Shown: positions 29,718 to 41,437, counted from the first letter of the stretch. The stretch is DNA of 64,000 bases from Pseudomonas sp. 10S4 (GCF_034344865.1 NZ_CP133774.1:1240001-1304000); one strand, 5' to 3'. The notes: generated from the letters alone by a model not told the origin. A program made the numbers and translations.

Positions 29718-30893
29718 ATGAACAGCCGTTTCAAGGCCTGGCAACATTGCCTGGCCTGGACCCTTCCGATGGTGGCCGTGCTCGCAGGCTGCACCGGGGG
29801 CGACAACAAGCCGAAAACCCACGCGCTGGCCACTTACACCAGCGCCACTTGGGATGCGCTACCGGCCGTGTCAGACAACGACCTGGTGGCCGGCTTCGGC
29901 TCCTGGCGCAGCGCCTGCACCCGACTCAAGGCCGACCCGGTCTGGGGCTCGACCTGCGCGGCATCCGCGACCGTGCCGCAAACCGCCGATGACATTCGTG
30001 GCTTCCTCAAGCAGAACCTGGAGGTCTACGGCCTGCGTGCCGCCAATGACAATCCCAACGGCCTGATCACCGGCTATTACGAGCCCGTGTACCCCGGCAG
30101 CCTGACCCAGACTGAAGTGGCAAACATCCCGGTGTACGGCGTGCCCGACGACATGATCATTGTGTCCCTGGACAGCATTTACCCGGAACTCAAGGGCAAA
30201 CGCCTGCGCGGACGGCTCGAAGGTCGCGTGCTCAAGCCGTATGACGACGCCGCCACCATCGAGAGCAAAGGGGTCAAGGCACCGGTCGTTGCCTGGCTGA
30301 CCGACCCGATGAACCTGCAATTCCTGCAAATCCAGGGTTCCGGGCGTATCCAGCTCGACGACGGCCGCCAATTGCGCATCGCCTATGCAGACCAGAACGG
30401 CCACCCCTATCGACCGATCGGCCGCTGGCTGGTGGATCAGGGTGAACTGAAGAAAGAAGACGTGACCATGGGCGCTATCAGCACTTGGGCTAAAGCGAAC
30501 CCGTCTCGTATTCCGCAACTGCTGGGCAGCAACCCGAGCTACGTGTTTTTCACCCGTAATCCAGACAGCAATGAAGGCCCGCGTGGCTCGCTGAACGTGC
30601 CACTGACTGCGGGTTACAGCGCAGCGGTGGATCGCAAGGTGATTCCGCTGGGCAGCCTGTTGTGGTTATCGACCACTAAACCGGACGGCACCGCACTGGT
30701 ACGCCCGGTGGCAGCTCAAGATACCGGCGGTGCGATTGCTGGCGAGGTTCGCGCGGACTTGTTCTGGGGCACAGGCGAGGCGGCCGGGCAACTGGCCGGG
30801 GACATGAAACAGCAAGGGCAGATCTGGATGTTGTGGCCAAAAGGCGCAGCATTACCGCAAGTGCCGCAGGTGGCTGATGCGGTGAAACCTTGA
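29718..30893 (+). CDS. mltA: membrane-bound lytic murein transglycosylase A
   Basis: A 391-residue MltA: lipobox VLAGCTG, the MltA domain (GLITGYYEPVYPGSLTQ, FLQIQGSGRIQLDDG) and the C-terminal 3D domain with catalytic Asp in AAQDTGGAIAG. It cleaves peptidoglycan to 1,6-anhydromuramyl products at the outer membrane. The ATG at 29718 follows AAAGGAA. Confidence 0.95.
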   Translation: MNSRFKAWQHCLAWTLPMVAVLAGCTGGDNKPKTHALATYTSATWDALPAVSDNDLVAGFGSWRSACTRLKADPVWGSTCAASATVPQTADDIRGFLKQNLEVYGLRAANDNPNGLITGYYEPVYPGSLTQTEVANIPVYGVPDDMIIVSLDSIYPELKGKRLRGRLEGRVLKPYDDAATIESKGVKAPVVAWLTDPMNLQFLQIQGSGRIQLDDGRQLRIAYADQNGHPYRPIGRWLVDQGELKKEDVTMGAISTWAKANPSRIPQLLGSNPSYVFFTRNPDSNEGPRGSLNVPLTAGYSAAVDRKVIPLGSLLWLSTTKPDGTALVRPVAAQDTGGAIAGEVRADLFWGTGEAAGQLAGDMKQQGQIWMLWPKGAALPQVPQVADAVKP

Positions 30894-30917
30894 GCCATCT
30901 ATTGGCAGTTAGATAGC

Positions 30918-30986
30918 TATCGCGAGCAAGCTCGCTCCCACAGGGAAATGCATTCCAATGTGGGAGCGAGCCTGCTCGCGATGAGG
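30918..30986. repeat. REP/BIME pair (class A variant)
   Basis: Cores TATCGCGAGCAAGCTCGCTC and GGGAGCGAGCCTGCTCGCGA spaced by about 20 bases, nearly identical to the pair at 22039. Confidence 0.85.
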
Positions 30987-31021
30987 CCAGGACAGACACC
31001 GATGATTCTGGCTAAAACGCC

Positions 31022-31405
31022 TCAGATCGACACAAAAAAGAAACTGGCAATCAACCCCATCCCCACAAACCACACCAGCGACCGCAAGATCGCCCAATCC
31101 GCCAGGTAGCAAATGATGTACAGCAGGCGACTGGTGATAAACATCACCGCCAGCACGTTGACCGTCACCAACTGCGCCGTCCCCACCAAATGCGCCACGA
31201 TCACCGCCGCCGCAAACGCCGGTGTCACTTCGAAGCTATTCAACTGCGCCGCATGTGCACGCCTGCCCAAACCATTCAGCGACTCGAGAAAGTCCCGGGG
31301 ATCATGGTTGTCTTTGAGATTGAACCCGCCACTGGCCTTGGCGACGCCCGTGCAGATATAGGGCAGGAAAATCGCAATCATCACGCACCACAGAGCAACC
31401 GTCAT
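31022..31405 (-). CDS. MAPEG family membrane protein
   Basis: A 127-residue protein with four hydrophobic segments, and the MAPEG pattern of a GRRAHAAQLNSFE loop and SRLLYIICYLADW helix. The family includes microsomal glutathione S-transferase-like enzymes; bacterial members such as this have no settled role. It lies 41 bases downstream of the EamA-type transporter gene on the same strand. Confidence 0.82.
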   Translation of the reverse strand: MTVALWCVMIAIFLPYICTGVAKASGGFNLKDNHDPRDFLESLNGLGRRAHAAQLNSFEVTPAFAAAVIVAHLVGTAQLVTVNVLAVMFITSRLLYIICYLADWAILRSLVWFVGMGLIASFFFVSI

Positions 31406-31446
31406 AAAGCAGTCCTTTCTTCAGTTTTTAGAAATTCGGGGGCCAG

Positions 31447-32280
31447 TCAAAACTTCATCACCAGCATGCCGATCAGTACCAACCCGCAAGCTAAGAGCCG
31501 TGGCCGGCCGAAAGGTTCTTTCAGATACCGCATGCCGAACAGCACCACCAGAATCACACTGATCTCACGCAGCGCCGCCGCTTCGGCAATCGAGCCCAGT
31601 TGCATCGCCCACAGCACCAAAGCGTAGCTGAACAACACACAGAACCCGACCGCCAACCCCAGTCGCCACTGTTCACGCCAGAACAGCATGAACGCTCGTC
31701 GCTTACGCACCAGTGCCAGCAACGGGAACGGCCAGGCGCTGAGCAACGTGACCCAGACCAAATAGTCCAGCGGATGAGACCAGCGCCGTAACGCCTGGCC
31801 ATCGATGAAGGTGTAGCAGCCGATACACAGGCCGATCAACGCCACCACCGGCAGCATCGACCACGGCAGCCGCGCACCGCCACCACCCTGCCAGAGCAGG
31901 CACAGCATGCCGAACGGGATCAGCAAAATGCCGAAGATCTGCTGATTCGTCAGCACTTCGCCGGCAAAGATCAGCGTCAACGCCAGCACCACCAGTGGTG
32001 ACAGACCGCGCATCAGCGGATAGACCAGCCCCAGGTCACCGACCCGATAGGCCTGAATCAGCAAGTAGCGATAGAGCAACTCGAACGCTGCCGACGCCAG
32101 AATCCACGGCCAGATTTCTATCGGTGGCAGATTCACGAACGGCAACATCACCGCGACAAACAGCATCGCCACCGAGTCCATGCAAGCCACTACCAGCAAC
32201 CGTTCGGCGCTGAATTTGATCAGGGTATTCCACGCCGCGTGCAACAGCGCCGCCACCAATACCAACGCCGTCGCAAGCAC
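31447..32280 (-). CDS. EamA/DMT family transporter
   Basis: A 277-residue protein of about ten hydrophobic helices in two EamA repeats (LLHAAWNTLIKFSAE at the first, AAALREISVILVVLFG at the second). Drug/metabolite transporters export small metabolites; the substrate is not evident. Likely an operon with the MAPEG gene. Confidence 0.82.
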   Translation of the reverse strand: MLATALVLVAALLHAAWNTLIKFSAERLLVVACMDSVAMLFVAVMLPFVNLPPIEIWPWILASAAFELLYRYLLIQAYRVGDLGLVYPLMRGLSPLVVLALTLIFAGEVLTNQQIFGILLIPFGMLCLLWQGGGGARLPWSMLPVVALIGLCIGCYTFIDGQALRRWSHPLDYLVWVTLLSAWPFPLLALVRKRRAFMLFWREQWRLGLAVGFCVLFSYALVLWAMQLGSIAEAAALREISVILVVLFGMRYLKEPFGRPRLLACGLVLIGMLVMKF

Positions 32281-32312
32281 GGCTTACTCCTTTTTATGTT
32301 CCCCACACACCC

Positions 32313-32392
32313 GTAGGAGCTGCCGAAGGCTGCGATCTTTTGATCTTAAAAAAGCCAACATCAAAAGATCGCAGCCTTCGGCAGCTCCTACA
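32313..32392. repeat. REP/BIME pair (class D)
   Basis: A near-perfect inverted repeat: GTAGGAGCTGCCGAAGGCTG through GATCTTTTGATCTT and the complement, with a short centre, between divergent transporter genes. Confidence 0.85.
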
Positions 32393-32578
32393 GGGGAAGG
32401 TCCGGAGAATTGATTCGCCATATGTCCGCAGCTGTTTATACTGCAAGCGACCACGCCGCACTCAGTTGCGCACAGACTAATTCCAATAATTTTTGCCACC
32501 GCCCGCGCTCATCGAGCACGGTCGTCGGCATGCGTATGCCTGATCACAGCGTCAAGACTACTGACAGAGACCTTGCGC

Positions 32579-33748
32579 ATGCCACTCGCCTTGCTTGCCC
32601 TCGCTGTTGCCGCGTTCGGCATCGGCACCACTGAATTCGTCATCATGGGCTTGCTGCCCGATGTCGCCCGCGACCTCGCCGCGAGCATTCCCCACGCCGG
32701 CCTGTTGATCACCGGCTACGCCCTGGGCGTGGTGTTCGGCGCACCGATCCTGGCGATCGGCACCGCCAACATGCCGCGCAAAGCTACGCTGCTGGGGATG
32801 ACGTTGATGTTCATACTCGGCAACATCCTCTGCGCCCTGGCGCCGAACTACGCGACGCTGATGGCCGCGCGGGTGGTCACCGCGTTGTGCCACGGTGCAT
32901 TTTTCGGCATCGGCTCGGTGGTCGCGGCAGGCTTGGTGGCGCCAAACAAACGGGCTCAGGCAATTGCCATGATGTTCACCGGTTTGACCCTGGCCAACGT
33001 ACTCGGCGTGCCATTGGGTACAGCGCTCGGGCAATACGCCGGTTGGCGCTCGACGTTCTGGGCGGTGTCGGTGATTGGCGTGATCGCCGCCATTGCCCAG
33101 TGGGTGTGGTTACCGAAAGACATCGCCATGGAGAAGGCCAACCTAGCCAGCGAGTTCAAGGTGCTGGGCAAGGTCAATGTGCTGCTGGCTCTGGGCATGA
33201 GCGTGTTGGCCTCCACCAGTTTGTTCAGCGTGTTCACTTACATCGCGCCGATCCTGCAAGACATCACCGGCGTCAGCCCTCACGGCATAACCATCATGCT
33301 GCTGTTGTTCGGCGTAGGCCTGACGGCGGGCAGTATGCTCGGTGGTCGGTTGGCGGACAGCCGTTTGCTGCCTTCGCTGGTGGGTATGGCCTTGGCTGTT
33401 GCGGTGGTGTTGGCGGCGTTTAGTCAGACCAGCCATTCGGTAATTCCGGCGGCGATTACGTTGGTGCTGTGGGGCATATTTGCGTTTGCCCTGTGCCCGA
33501 TTCTGCAATTGCTGATTATCGATCAGGCGCATGAGGCGCCAAATCTCGGCTCAACGTTGAACCAAAGCGCATTCAACCTCGGCAACGCGGCCGGCGCTTG
33601 GATTGGCGGGCTGGTGGTTGCCAGTGGCGCGGACCTGGCGGACTTGCCGTGGACGGGGGCGCTGGTCAGTGGCTTGACGGTGCTGACGGCGTTCTTCTAC
33701 ATCTACCTGCAACGCCGGGGCGCGGCGGCGGTCAATGTGTCCGGCTGA
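32579..33748 (+). CDS. MFS transporter, DHA1 (AraJ/sugar-efflux-like) family
   Basis: A 389-residue 12-TM protein. The opening MPLALLALAVAAFGIGTTEFVIMGLLPDVA segment is typical of DHA1 exporters of the AraJ/YdeA/PbuE group (sugar or purine efflux). I start at the ATG at 32579; a TTG two codons upstream is possible. The substrate is not evident. Confidence 0.85.
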   Translation: MPLALLALAVAAFGIGTTEFVIMGLLPDVARDLAASIPHAGLLITGYALGVVFGAPILAIGTANMPRKATLLGMTLMFILGNILCALAPNYATLMAARVVTALCHGAFFGIGSVVAAGLVAPNKRAQAIAMMFTGLTLANVLGVPLGTALGQYAGWRSTFWAVSVIGVIAAIAQWVWLPKDIAMEKANLASEFKVLGKVNVLLALGMSVLASTSLFSVFTYIAPILQDITGVSPHGITIMLLLFGVGLTAGSMLGGRLADSRLLPSLVGMALAVAVVLAAFSQTSHSVIPAAITLVLWGIFAFALCPILQLLIIDQAHEAPNLGSTLNQSAFNLGNAAGAWIGGLVVASGADLADLPWTGALVSGLTVLTAFFYIYLQRRGAAAVNVSG

Positions 33749-33761
33749 TCGCCTCAGTCTT

Positions 33762-33884
33762 TGTGGCGAGGGAGCTTGCTCCCGCTGGGGTGCGAAGCAG
33801 CCCTAAAACCTGCCCGCACGGTGCAACAAAACAATCCATTACGACTGCTGCGCAGCCGAGCGGGAGCAAGCTCCCTCGCCACAG
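33762..33884. repeat. REP/BIME pair (class B)
   Basis: Outer arms TGTGGCGAGGGAGCTTGCTC and complement, inner arms around GTGCGAAGCAGCCC. Confidence 0.85.
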
Positions 33885-33952
33885 GGGAATGTCTTTGTGT
33901 CCAACGGCTGTGGCAATCCATCCAACCCATCGCACGACCCGCATCGTGCACA

Positions 33953-34108
33953 ACTTTACCGCTGGGCCCGGAACGCGATCTGATCTTGAGCATCACCTAC
34001 ATTGTGGTGCTGTCGTCGATCCTGTTGCAGGGTTTGAGCATCGGCAAACTGGTCAAGCACGTGACCAAGGGCGAGCCTGCGCCAACGGCACAGGCTGAGC
34101 ATCACTGA
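33953..34108 (+). pseudogene. 3' remnant of a sodium:proton antiporter gene
   Basis: The frame reads LPLGPERDLILSITYIVVLS followed by SILLQGLSIGKLVK, which matches the last helix and tail of NhaP/CPA1-type antiporters as I recall them. Upstream, the frame runs into REP sequence with no further family similarity, so only about 50 C-terminal codons survive. It ends one base before the converging FNT gene. Probably the scar of a deletion. Confidence 0.6.
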
Positions 34109-34996
34109 TCATTTTTTGATCTTTTGCGGTTCGGGCTCTGCGGCCTGATCCGCAGACTTCTTCGGCGCGCCGCTTTCACTGCGGATCTGCGCATGGCTGA
34201 TCAGCGCAAAGATGAAGCTGCCGCCAATGATGTTGCCCGCCAGTGTCGGCCCGGCAAACACCAGCCAGAAATCCTTCCACGGTAGCTCGCCGGCAAACAC
34301 CAGATACGACACTTCTGCCGAACCAACGACGATGTGGGTGAAATCCCCCAGCGCCATCAGGTAGGTGATGAGGATGATGATCCACATCTTGGCGCTTTCC
34401 ATGGACGGAATCATCCAGACCATAGTGGCGATCATCCAGCCGGAAATGATGCCTTTGGAAAACATCTGGCTGGCGCTGTTTTCCATGATCTTGCGACCGA
34501 TATCGAGGAAGGCCAGGTCGGTCTTGGAGTCGAAAATCGGCAGGTGCAACATTACGTAAGCCACCAACAACGTACCGCACAGGTTGCCGAACAGCACCAC
34601 GCTCCAGAGGCGCAGCAGTCGACCGACATTGTTTAGTGTGGGTTTGGTCATGATCGGCAGCACCGCCGTCAGGGTGTTTTCGGTGAACAGTTGCTGGCGC
34701 GCCAGAATGACCGCGAGGAAACCGGCGCAGTAGCCGAAACTGGCGATCACCTTGAAGCCGTCACCGTCCGGCAGGCGGGAGTTGAGCAGCCCCACGGCCA
34801 TTAGCGACAGGCCCATGGTCAGGCCGGCAGCGAGGGCTGACCACCAGAGTGCGGCGACACTGCGCTCGAGTTCCTGATCACCTTGGGTGCGGATGATTTC
34901 GTGCAGCACCGCCGCGCGAGGCGGCTGGTTGCGGTCGGCTTCGTGTTGTTCTTCAGCCGAGAGGTTCGGGGTCTTGCCGTCTTTTTGAGTGTCCAT
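34109..34996 (-). CDS. formate/nitrite transporter (FNT) family protein
   Basis: A 295-residue protein: a charged N-terminal arm of about 60 residues, then six hydrophobic helices with FNT features (GFLAVILARQQLFTENTLTAV, LFGNLCGTLLVAY, AGPTLAGNIIGGSFIF). FNT channels pass formate, nitrite or related anions. The long hydrophilic arm resembles YfdC-type members. Start at the ATG 34996. Confidence 0.85.
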   Translation of the reverse strand: MDTQKDGKTPNLSAEEQHEADRNQPPRAAVLHEIIRTQGDQELERSVAALWWSALAAGLTMGLSLMAVGLLNSRLPDGDGFKVIASFGYCAGFLAVILARQQLFTENTLTAVLPIMTKPTLNNVGRLLRLWSVVLFGNLCGTLLVAYVMLHLPIFDSKTDLAFLDIGRKIMENSASQMFSKGIISGWMIATMVWMIPSMESAKMWIIILITYLMALGDFTHIVVGSAEVSYLVFAGELPWKDFWLVFAGPTLAGNIIGGSFIFALISHAQIRSESGAPKKSADQAAEPEPQKIKK

Positions 34997-35080
34997 GGAG
35001 CTCCGCAACCGTGGCGTGTCATTTAGGTACGACACGCGGGGTTCGGAGCTGTTCAGTGTCCACCGAAACGAAACCGTTTC

Positions 35081-35168
35081 TGTAGGAGCGAGGCTCGCCC
35101 GCGAAGGGTTCACCTCGGTTTTGGGGGTGACGCAAATGACGCCTTCGCGAGCAAGCTTCGCTCCTACG
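35081..35168. repeat. REP/BIME pair (class C)
   Basis: Cores TGTAGGAGCGAGGCTCGCCC and the complement ending GCTTCGCTCCTACGG between the thioesterase and FNT genes. Confidence 0.8.
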
Positions 35169-35177
35169 GGGCTCGCA

Positions 35178-35582
35178 TTACTCGCTGATGCCATCACCCT
35201 TGAACTGGTCTTTGACGTACATGATCTCGGTGCGGCCATGCGGCGCTGGCAAGCCGTCTTCGCCCAGATTCACGAAGACCATCTTCTCCACCGTCAGGAT
35301 GCTTTTGCGAGTGATCTTGTTGCGCACTTCGCAGGTCAACGTGATCGAGGTGCGGCCGAACTCGGTGGCGGTGATGCCCAATTCGATGATGTCGCCCTGG
35401 CGTGAGGCGCTGACAAAGTTGATTTCGGAAATGTACTTGGTGACCACGCGCTGATTGCTCAGCTGGACGATGGCGTAGATCGCCGCTTCTTCGTCGATCC
35501 AGCGCAACAGACTACCGCCGAACAGCGTGCCGTTAGGGTTAAGGTCTTCGGGTTTTACCCATTTGCGGGTGTGGAAATTCAT
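35178..35582 (-). CDS. acyl-CoA thioesterase, hotdog fold
   Basis: A 134-residue single hotdog-domain protein with the YciA/ACOT-type motif NPNGTLFGGSLLRWIDEEAA (Asn and Asp active-site region). It hydrolyses acyl-CoA thioesters; chain preference unknown. I start at the ATG at 35582, five bases after AGGAG, rather than the GTG two codons upstream. Confidence 0.85.
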   Translation of the reverse strand: MNFHTRKWVKPEDLNPNGTLFGGSLLRWIDEEAAIYAIVQLSNQRVVTKYISEINFVSASRQGDIIELGITATEFGRTSITLTCEVRNKITRKSILTVEKMVFVNLGEDGLPAPHGRTEIMYVKDQFKGDGISE

Positions 35583-35701
35583 GTTCACTCCTGAGCGTCT
35601 TGCCGAATGATGGGCGCCATCATGGCAGAGCCCGACCTAGAGCTCTATCAAGCATCGCCTATGGTCCCGATTACCGTTCAGACATTGACCAACAGAAACG
35701 C

Positions 35702-35730
35702 TTTAGAAGATGAGATTAGCCCGCTATAAT
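35702..35730 (+). promoter_or_regulatory. probable sigma-70 promoter for ahcY
   Basis: A consensus -10 box TATAAT at 35725-35730 with TTTAGA (4/6 of TTGACA) at 35702-35707, spacing 17. Transcription would begin about 45 bases before the riboswitch. Confidence 0.65.
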
Positions 35731-35752
35731 CGCCCCCGTTTCAAAACGGTAA

Positions 35753-37313
<1,561 letters not shown>

Positions 37314-37337
37314 CAGGCGCTGATTGTTCGCTCTCCC

Positions 37338-37429
37338 TGTGGGAGCGACTTTGCTCGCGATGAGGGCGTGTCAGTCGATGTAAATGTTGCCTGACACTCT
37401 GCCATCGCGAGCAAGCTCGCTCCCACATG
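37338..37429. repeat. REP/BIME pair (class A variant)
   Basis: Cores CTGTGGGAGCGACTTTGCTC and complement (CGAGCAAGCTCGCTCCCACA) between ahcY and metF. Confidence 0.8.
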
Positions 37430-37472
37430 GGAAAGTGCAGCCTCGAAGGTTCCTGTTACCAAGGATATGACC

Positions 37473-38318
37473 ATGTCCCAAGATCGTCGCTTCAGCTTCG
37501 AGTTCTTCCCGACCAAGACCGATGCTGGGCATGAAAAACTGCTCGCCACTGCCCGTCAACTGGCGACCTATAACCCCGATTTCTTTTCCTGCACCTATGG
37601 CGCTGGCGGTTCGACCCGTGATCGCACCATCAACACCGTGTTGCAGCTTGAAAGCGAAGTCAAAGTCCCTGCCGCGCCGCATTTGTCTTGCGTTGGCGAC
37701 AGCAAGGACGACCTGCGTGGCCTGCTGACGCAATACAAGGCAGCCGGCATCACCCGCATCGTTGCCCTGCGCGGTGACCTGCCTTCGGGCATGGGCATGG
37801 CCAGCGGTGAACTGCGCCACGCCAACGACCTGGTTGAATTCATTCGTGAAGAGACCGGCGATCATTTCCACATCGAAGTCGCCGCTTACCCGGAAATGCA
37901 TCCGCAAGCGCGCAATTTCGAAGACGATATCGCCAACTTCGTGCGCAAGGCCAACGCAGGCGCCGACAGTGCGATCACCCAGTACTTCTTCAACGCCGAC
38001 AGCTACTTCTACTTCGTCGAGCGTGTACGGGCAGCGGGTGTGAACATCCCGATCGTGCCGGGGATCATGCCGATCACCAACTACAGCAAACTCGCGCGCT
38101 TCTCCGATGCCTGCGGTGCGGAAATCCCGCGCTGGATCCGCAAGCAACTGGAAGCCTACGGCGATGACACCCAGAGCATTCAAGGCTTTGGTGAGCAAGT
38201 CATCACCGAGATGTGCGAACACCTGCTGCAAGGCGGCGCTCCAGGGTTGCATTTCTACACGCTGAACCAGGCTGAGCCGAGCCTGGCGGTGTGGAATAAC
38301 CTGAAGTTGCCGCGTTAA
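37473..38318 (+). CDS. metF: 5,10-methylenetetrahydrofolate reductase
   Basis: A 281-residue MetF: RRFSFEFFPTKTDAG opening with the catalytic glutamate, CTYGAGGSTRDRT, and the FAD region LRGDLPSG. It makes 5-methyl-THF for homocysteine remethylation, the next step after AhcY. I prefer the second ATG (37473), 7 bases after AAGGA; the first (37467) is only one base from it. Confidence 0.94.
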   Translation: MSQDRRFSFEFFPTKTDAGHEKLLATARQLATYNPDFFSCTYGAGGSTRDRTINTVLQLESEVKVPAAPHLSCVGDSKDDLRGLLTQYKAAGITRIVALRGDLPSGMGMASGELRHANDLVEFIREETGDHFHIEVAAYPEMHPQARNFEDDIANFVRKANAGADSAITQYFFNADSYFYFVERVRAAGVNIPIVPGIMPITNYSKLARFSDACGAEIPRWIRKQLEAYGDDTQSIQGFGEQVITEMCEHLLQGGAPGLHFYTLNQAEPSLAVWNNLKLPR

Positions 38319-38334
38319 AAGACGTTAAAGCAAG

Positions 38335-38417
38335 ATCAAAAGATCGCAGCCTTCGGCAGCTCCTACAGGATGAACGCAATCCCATCTAGGGGTTGCCGAA
38401 GGCTGCGATCTTTTGCT
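38335..38417. repeat. REP/BIME pair (class D)
   Basis: Inverted copies of GATCGCAGCCTTCGGCAGCT and the complement; the right copy is slightly degenerate (GGGGTTGCCGAAGGCTGCGA). Confidence 0.8.
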
Positions 38418-38510
38418 TTCAACGCCCTTTTATTGTGCGCCAACACACTGAGTTAGAGCTTCTGCGGCCAGTTTCTGGCTCTTTCCGGTTTCTCGTCGTA
38501 ATCTCAAGCA

Positions 38511-39326
38511 ATGCCTTTGATCGCGCAGTTCATGACCGTGCTTCTTTTCACTTGCCTGAGCTTTGCCGCTCGGGGCGAGAAATTGCGCATTGTCACGGAA
38601 CCGTGGGCACCGTACGTGTATGAGGAAAACGGCAAATCCCTGGGCCTGGACTACGAAACCACCGCCATTGTCTTCAAACGCCTGGGTATCGAAGTGGAAT
38701 GGCAGTTCCTGCCCTGGAAGCGCTGCCTGTCGATGCTCGAAACCGGCCAGGCCGACGGCGCGCTGGACATCTTCCACAGCGATGAACGCGACGCCACCCT
38801 GCTCTACCCCAGCGAACCGCTCTCGGAAGTCGAGTTCGTGATGTTCTACTCCAATGAGCATCCTCACCCATTCAGCACGCTCAACGACCTGAAAGGCCTG
38901 ACCATCGGCACCTCGCCGGGTTATCTCTACAGCCCGGACTTCAGCGGTTCGACGCTGTTTACCCGCGAGCCGGCGCCGACCCACGAAGCCAACTTCGGCA
39001 AACTGATACGCGGACGCATCGACCTGTTGATCACTGATAGGCGGGTCGGCCAGCATTTGCTGGATGAGCTGAACATCCGCGATCAGATCACCGAGAACCC
39101 CACGGTCATCAGCCACCAGAGCCAATACCTGGCGGTACGACGCAACGCCGGCATGGATTTGCTGGTGCAGCGTTTCGGTGCCGAGCTCAAGCGCTTCAAG
39201 CGCGAACCCGCCTACGCTGAGCTGAGCGCTCACTATGGCGCCAGCCCGGCCCCCGATGTGCAAACGACAAGCGCCAGCGCCGCCCGCGCAAAAACCGTTG
39301 AGCAGCAGGAAAGCGGCGCGCAGTGA
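38511..39326 (+). CDS. periplasmic solute-binding protein, family 3 (orphan)
   Basis: A 271-residue exported protein (signal peptide ending near AARGEK) with the family 3 fold (LRIVTEPWAPYVYEENGKSLGL, ETGQADGALDIFHSDERDA). The C-terminal 35 residues are low-complexity (TTSASAARAKTVEQQESG). As with the one at 11.2 kb, no ABC permease is nearby. Confidence 0.8.
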   Translation: MPLIAQFMTVLLFTCLSFAARGEKLRIVTEPWAPYVYEENGKSLGLDYETTAIVFKRLGIEVEWQFLPWKRCLSMLETGQADGALDIFHSDERDATLLYPSEPLSEVEFVMFYSNEHPHPFSTLNDLKGLTIGTSPGYLYSPDFSGSTLFTREPAPTHEANFGKLIRGRIDLLITDRRVGQHLLDELNIRDQITENPTVISHQSQYLAVRRNAGMDLLVQRFGAELKRFKREPAYAELSAHYGASPAPDVQTTSASAARAKTVEQQESGAQ

Positions 39327-39548
39327 TTGCTCTGTTATACTCCGGCCTTCCCGCCAGGCTCACGCCCGGACGCTCGGACTTGTTCAAGGCATCTCGACCC
39401 CGCTACAGCGCAGCTTTTCAGCCCGCGCGAGCGCTCCAGACGAGCCTTCAAGCCCCAGCAGGACCGGACGGGATTGCGTCCTCTTAAACGCCATTCGCGC
39501 CAGGCAAGACTCCCATTGGGCCAAGCCCTAACTAAAACAGGATTACTC

Positions 39549-41437
39549 ATGTCCTTTGCTTCCCTCGGTCTCTCCGAGGCTTTAGTCCGCGCCATCGAGG
39601 CAGCGGGCTATACCGAGCCTACTCCGGTGCAACAGCGGGCCATTCCCGCCGTGTTGCAAGGTCGCGACCTGATGGTCGCGGCACAGACAGGTACTGGTAA
39701 AACCGGCGGCTTCGCCCTTCCGATTCTGGAGCGGTTGTTCCCTAACGGTCACCCGGACAAATCCCAGCGTCACGGCCCGCGCCAACCACGCGTACTGGTC
39801 CTGACCCCTACCCGCGAACTCGCGGCTCAAGTACACGAGAGCTTCAAGGTCTATGCCCGTGACCTGAAGTTCGTCAGCGCCTGCATCTTCGGCGGCGTCG
39901 GCATGAACCCACAGGTTCAGGCCATGTCCCGCGGTGTTGACGTGCTGGTGGCCTGTCCGGCCGCCTGCTCGACCTCGCCGGCCAAGGCAGCGTCGATTTG
40001 TCCCACGTGGAAATCCTCGTGCTGGACGAAGCCGACCGCATGCTCGACATGGGCTTTGTCCATGACGTGAAAAAGGTCCTTGCCCGTCTGCCGAGCAAAC
40101 GCCAGAACCTGCTGTTCTCGGCGACCTTCTCCAAAGACATCACCGACCTCGCCGGCAAGTTGCTGCACAACCCGGAACGCATCGAAGTCACGCCGCCGAA
40201 CACCACGGTCGAGCGAATCGAACAGCGCGTATTCCGCCTGGCTGCCAGCCACAAGCGTTCGCTGCTGGCGCACCTGATTACTGCTGGCGCCTGGGAACAG
40301 GTTCTGGTCTTCACCCGCACCAAGCACGGCGCCAACCGCCTGGCCGAGTACCTGGACAAACACGGCCTCAGCGCCGTCGCCATCCACGGTAACAAGAGCC
40401 AGAACGCTCGCACCAAAGCCCTGGCCGACTTCAAGGCCGGTGAAGTGCGCATCCTGGTAGCGACCGACATCGCCGCTCGTGGCCTCGACATTGACCAGTT
40501 GCCACACGTGGTCAACTTCGAACTGCCGAACGTCGACGAAGACTACGTGCACCGTATCGGCCGTACTGGCCGTGCCGGTCGTTCGGGCGAGGCGATCTCG
40601 CTGGTTGCCCCGGACGAAGAAAAGCTGCTGAAAAGCATCGAGCGTATGACCAAGCAGAAGATTGCCGACGGCAACCTGATGGGCTTCGACTCCAGCGCAG
40701 TAGAAGCTGAAAAGCCAGAAGTTCGCGAGCGTCCGGATGTGCGTAACCCGCGCAACCCACGTGGCCCGCGCGGCGATGGCCCGAACGGCACTGGCGGTGG
40801 CGGCGGTCGTAAAGACAAAGGCAAGGACAAGGGCGGCAAGGAAAAACCTGCTGCCACTGGCCGTGGCGATCGCCCAGCCCGTGAACACAAGCCACGCGAA
40901 GGCACCCCGGCTCGCGAACAACAGCGTCCAGCACCACGCGCTGCCGCCGCTGATCGTGCTCCGGACGAGTTCCTGGACGATGACGTAGATAACTTCGGTA
41001 ACCGCGTTGACTACGTGCCTCAAGCCAAACCGGCTCAGGGTCGTGGTCGTCGTCCGAGTGCTCCGGCACAAGGCACGGCCGCTGCTGGCGCCGGCGCAGG
41101 TGCTCCACGCACCGGCGGCAAGCCACAAGGTCGTCAAAGCGGTCCGCGCAGCAGCGACGGCGCAACCACCGGCACACCGCCGGCCAAGCGCAGTGGCCCA
41201 CGCAACGGCGCTCCACGTGACGGTCAGGCCCGTCGCGAAGAGTCCCGCAACCGCCGCCCGGCCCGTACCGACGACCAACCTCGTTCGGAACCGGCCGTGC
41301 AGAACCCGCGTGGCCCGGCGCCGAAGATTATCCATAAAGAGTCGAAAACCGATCGTTTCCCGACTCCTGAGCAACTGGATCAACTGCCCGGCCGTCCGCG
41401 CGGCGAGAAACCAGCGTTGCTGACCCGCAATCGCTAA
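39549..41437 (+). CDS. rhlE: DEAD-box RNA helicase RhlE (single-base frameshift)
   Basis: Joined, this is a 629-residue RhlE-type helicase: Walker [10 protein letters not shown] near residue 45, [28 protein letters not shown], and a roughly 210-residue C-terminal tail rich in R, G, P and K that is probably disordered and RNA-binding. The break is after VACP: one G is missing from the GG at 39959-39960 (homologues read [12 protein letters not shown]). RhlE acts in ribosome maturation and RNA turnover, often at low temperature. The ATG 39549 follows AGGA. Confidence 0.92.

Noticed and set aside
39956..39964. Programmed frameshifting in rhlE, tkt or rsmE
   Set aside because: No slippery heptamer, no downstream pseudoknot, and homologues are unshifted single frames. 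Indel error explains it better.
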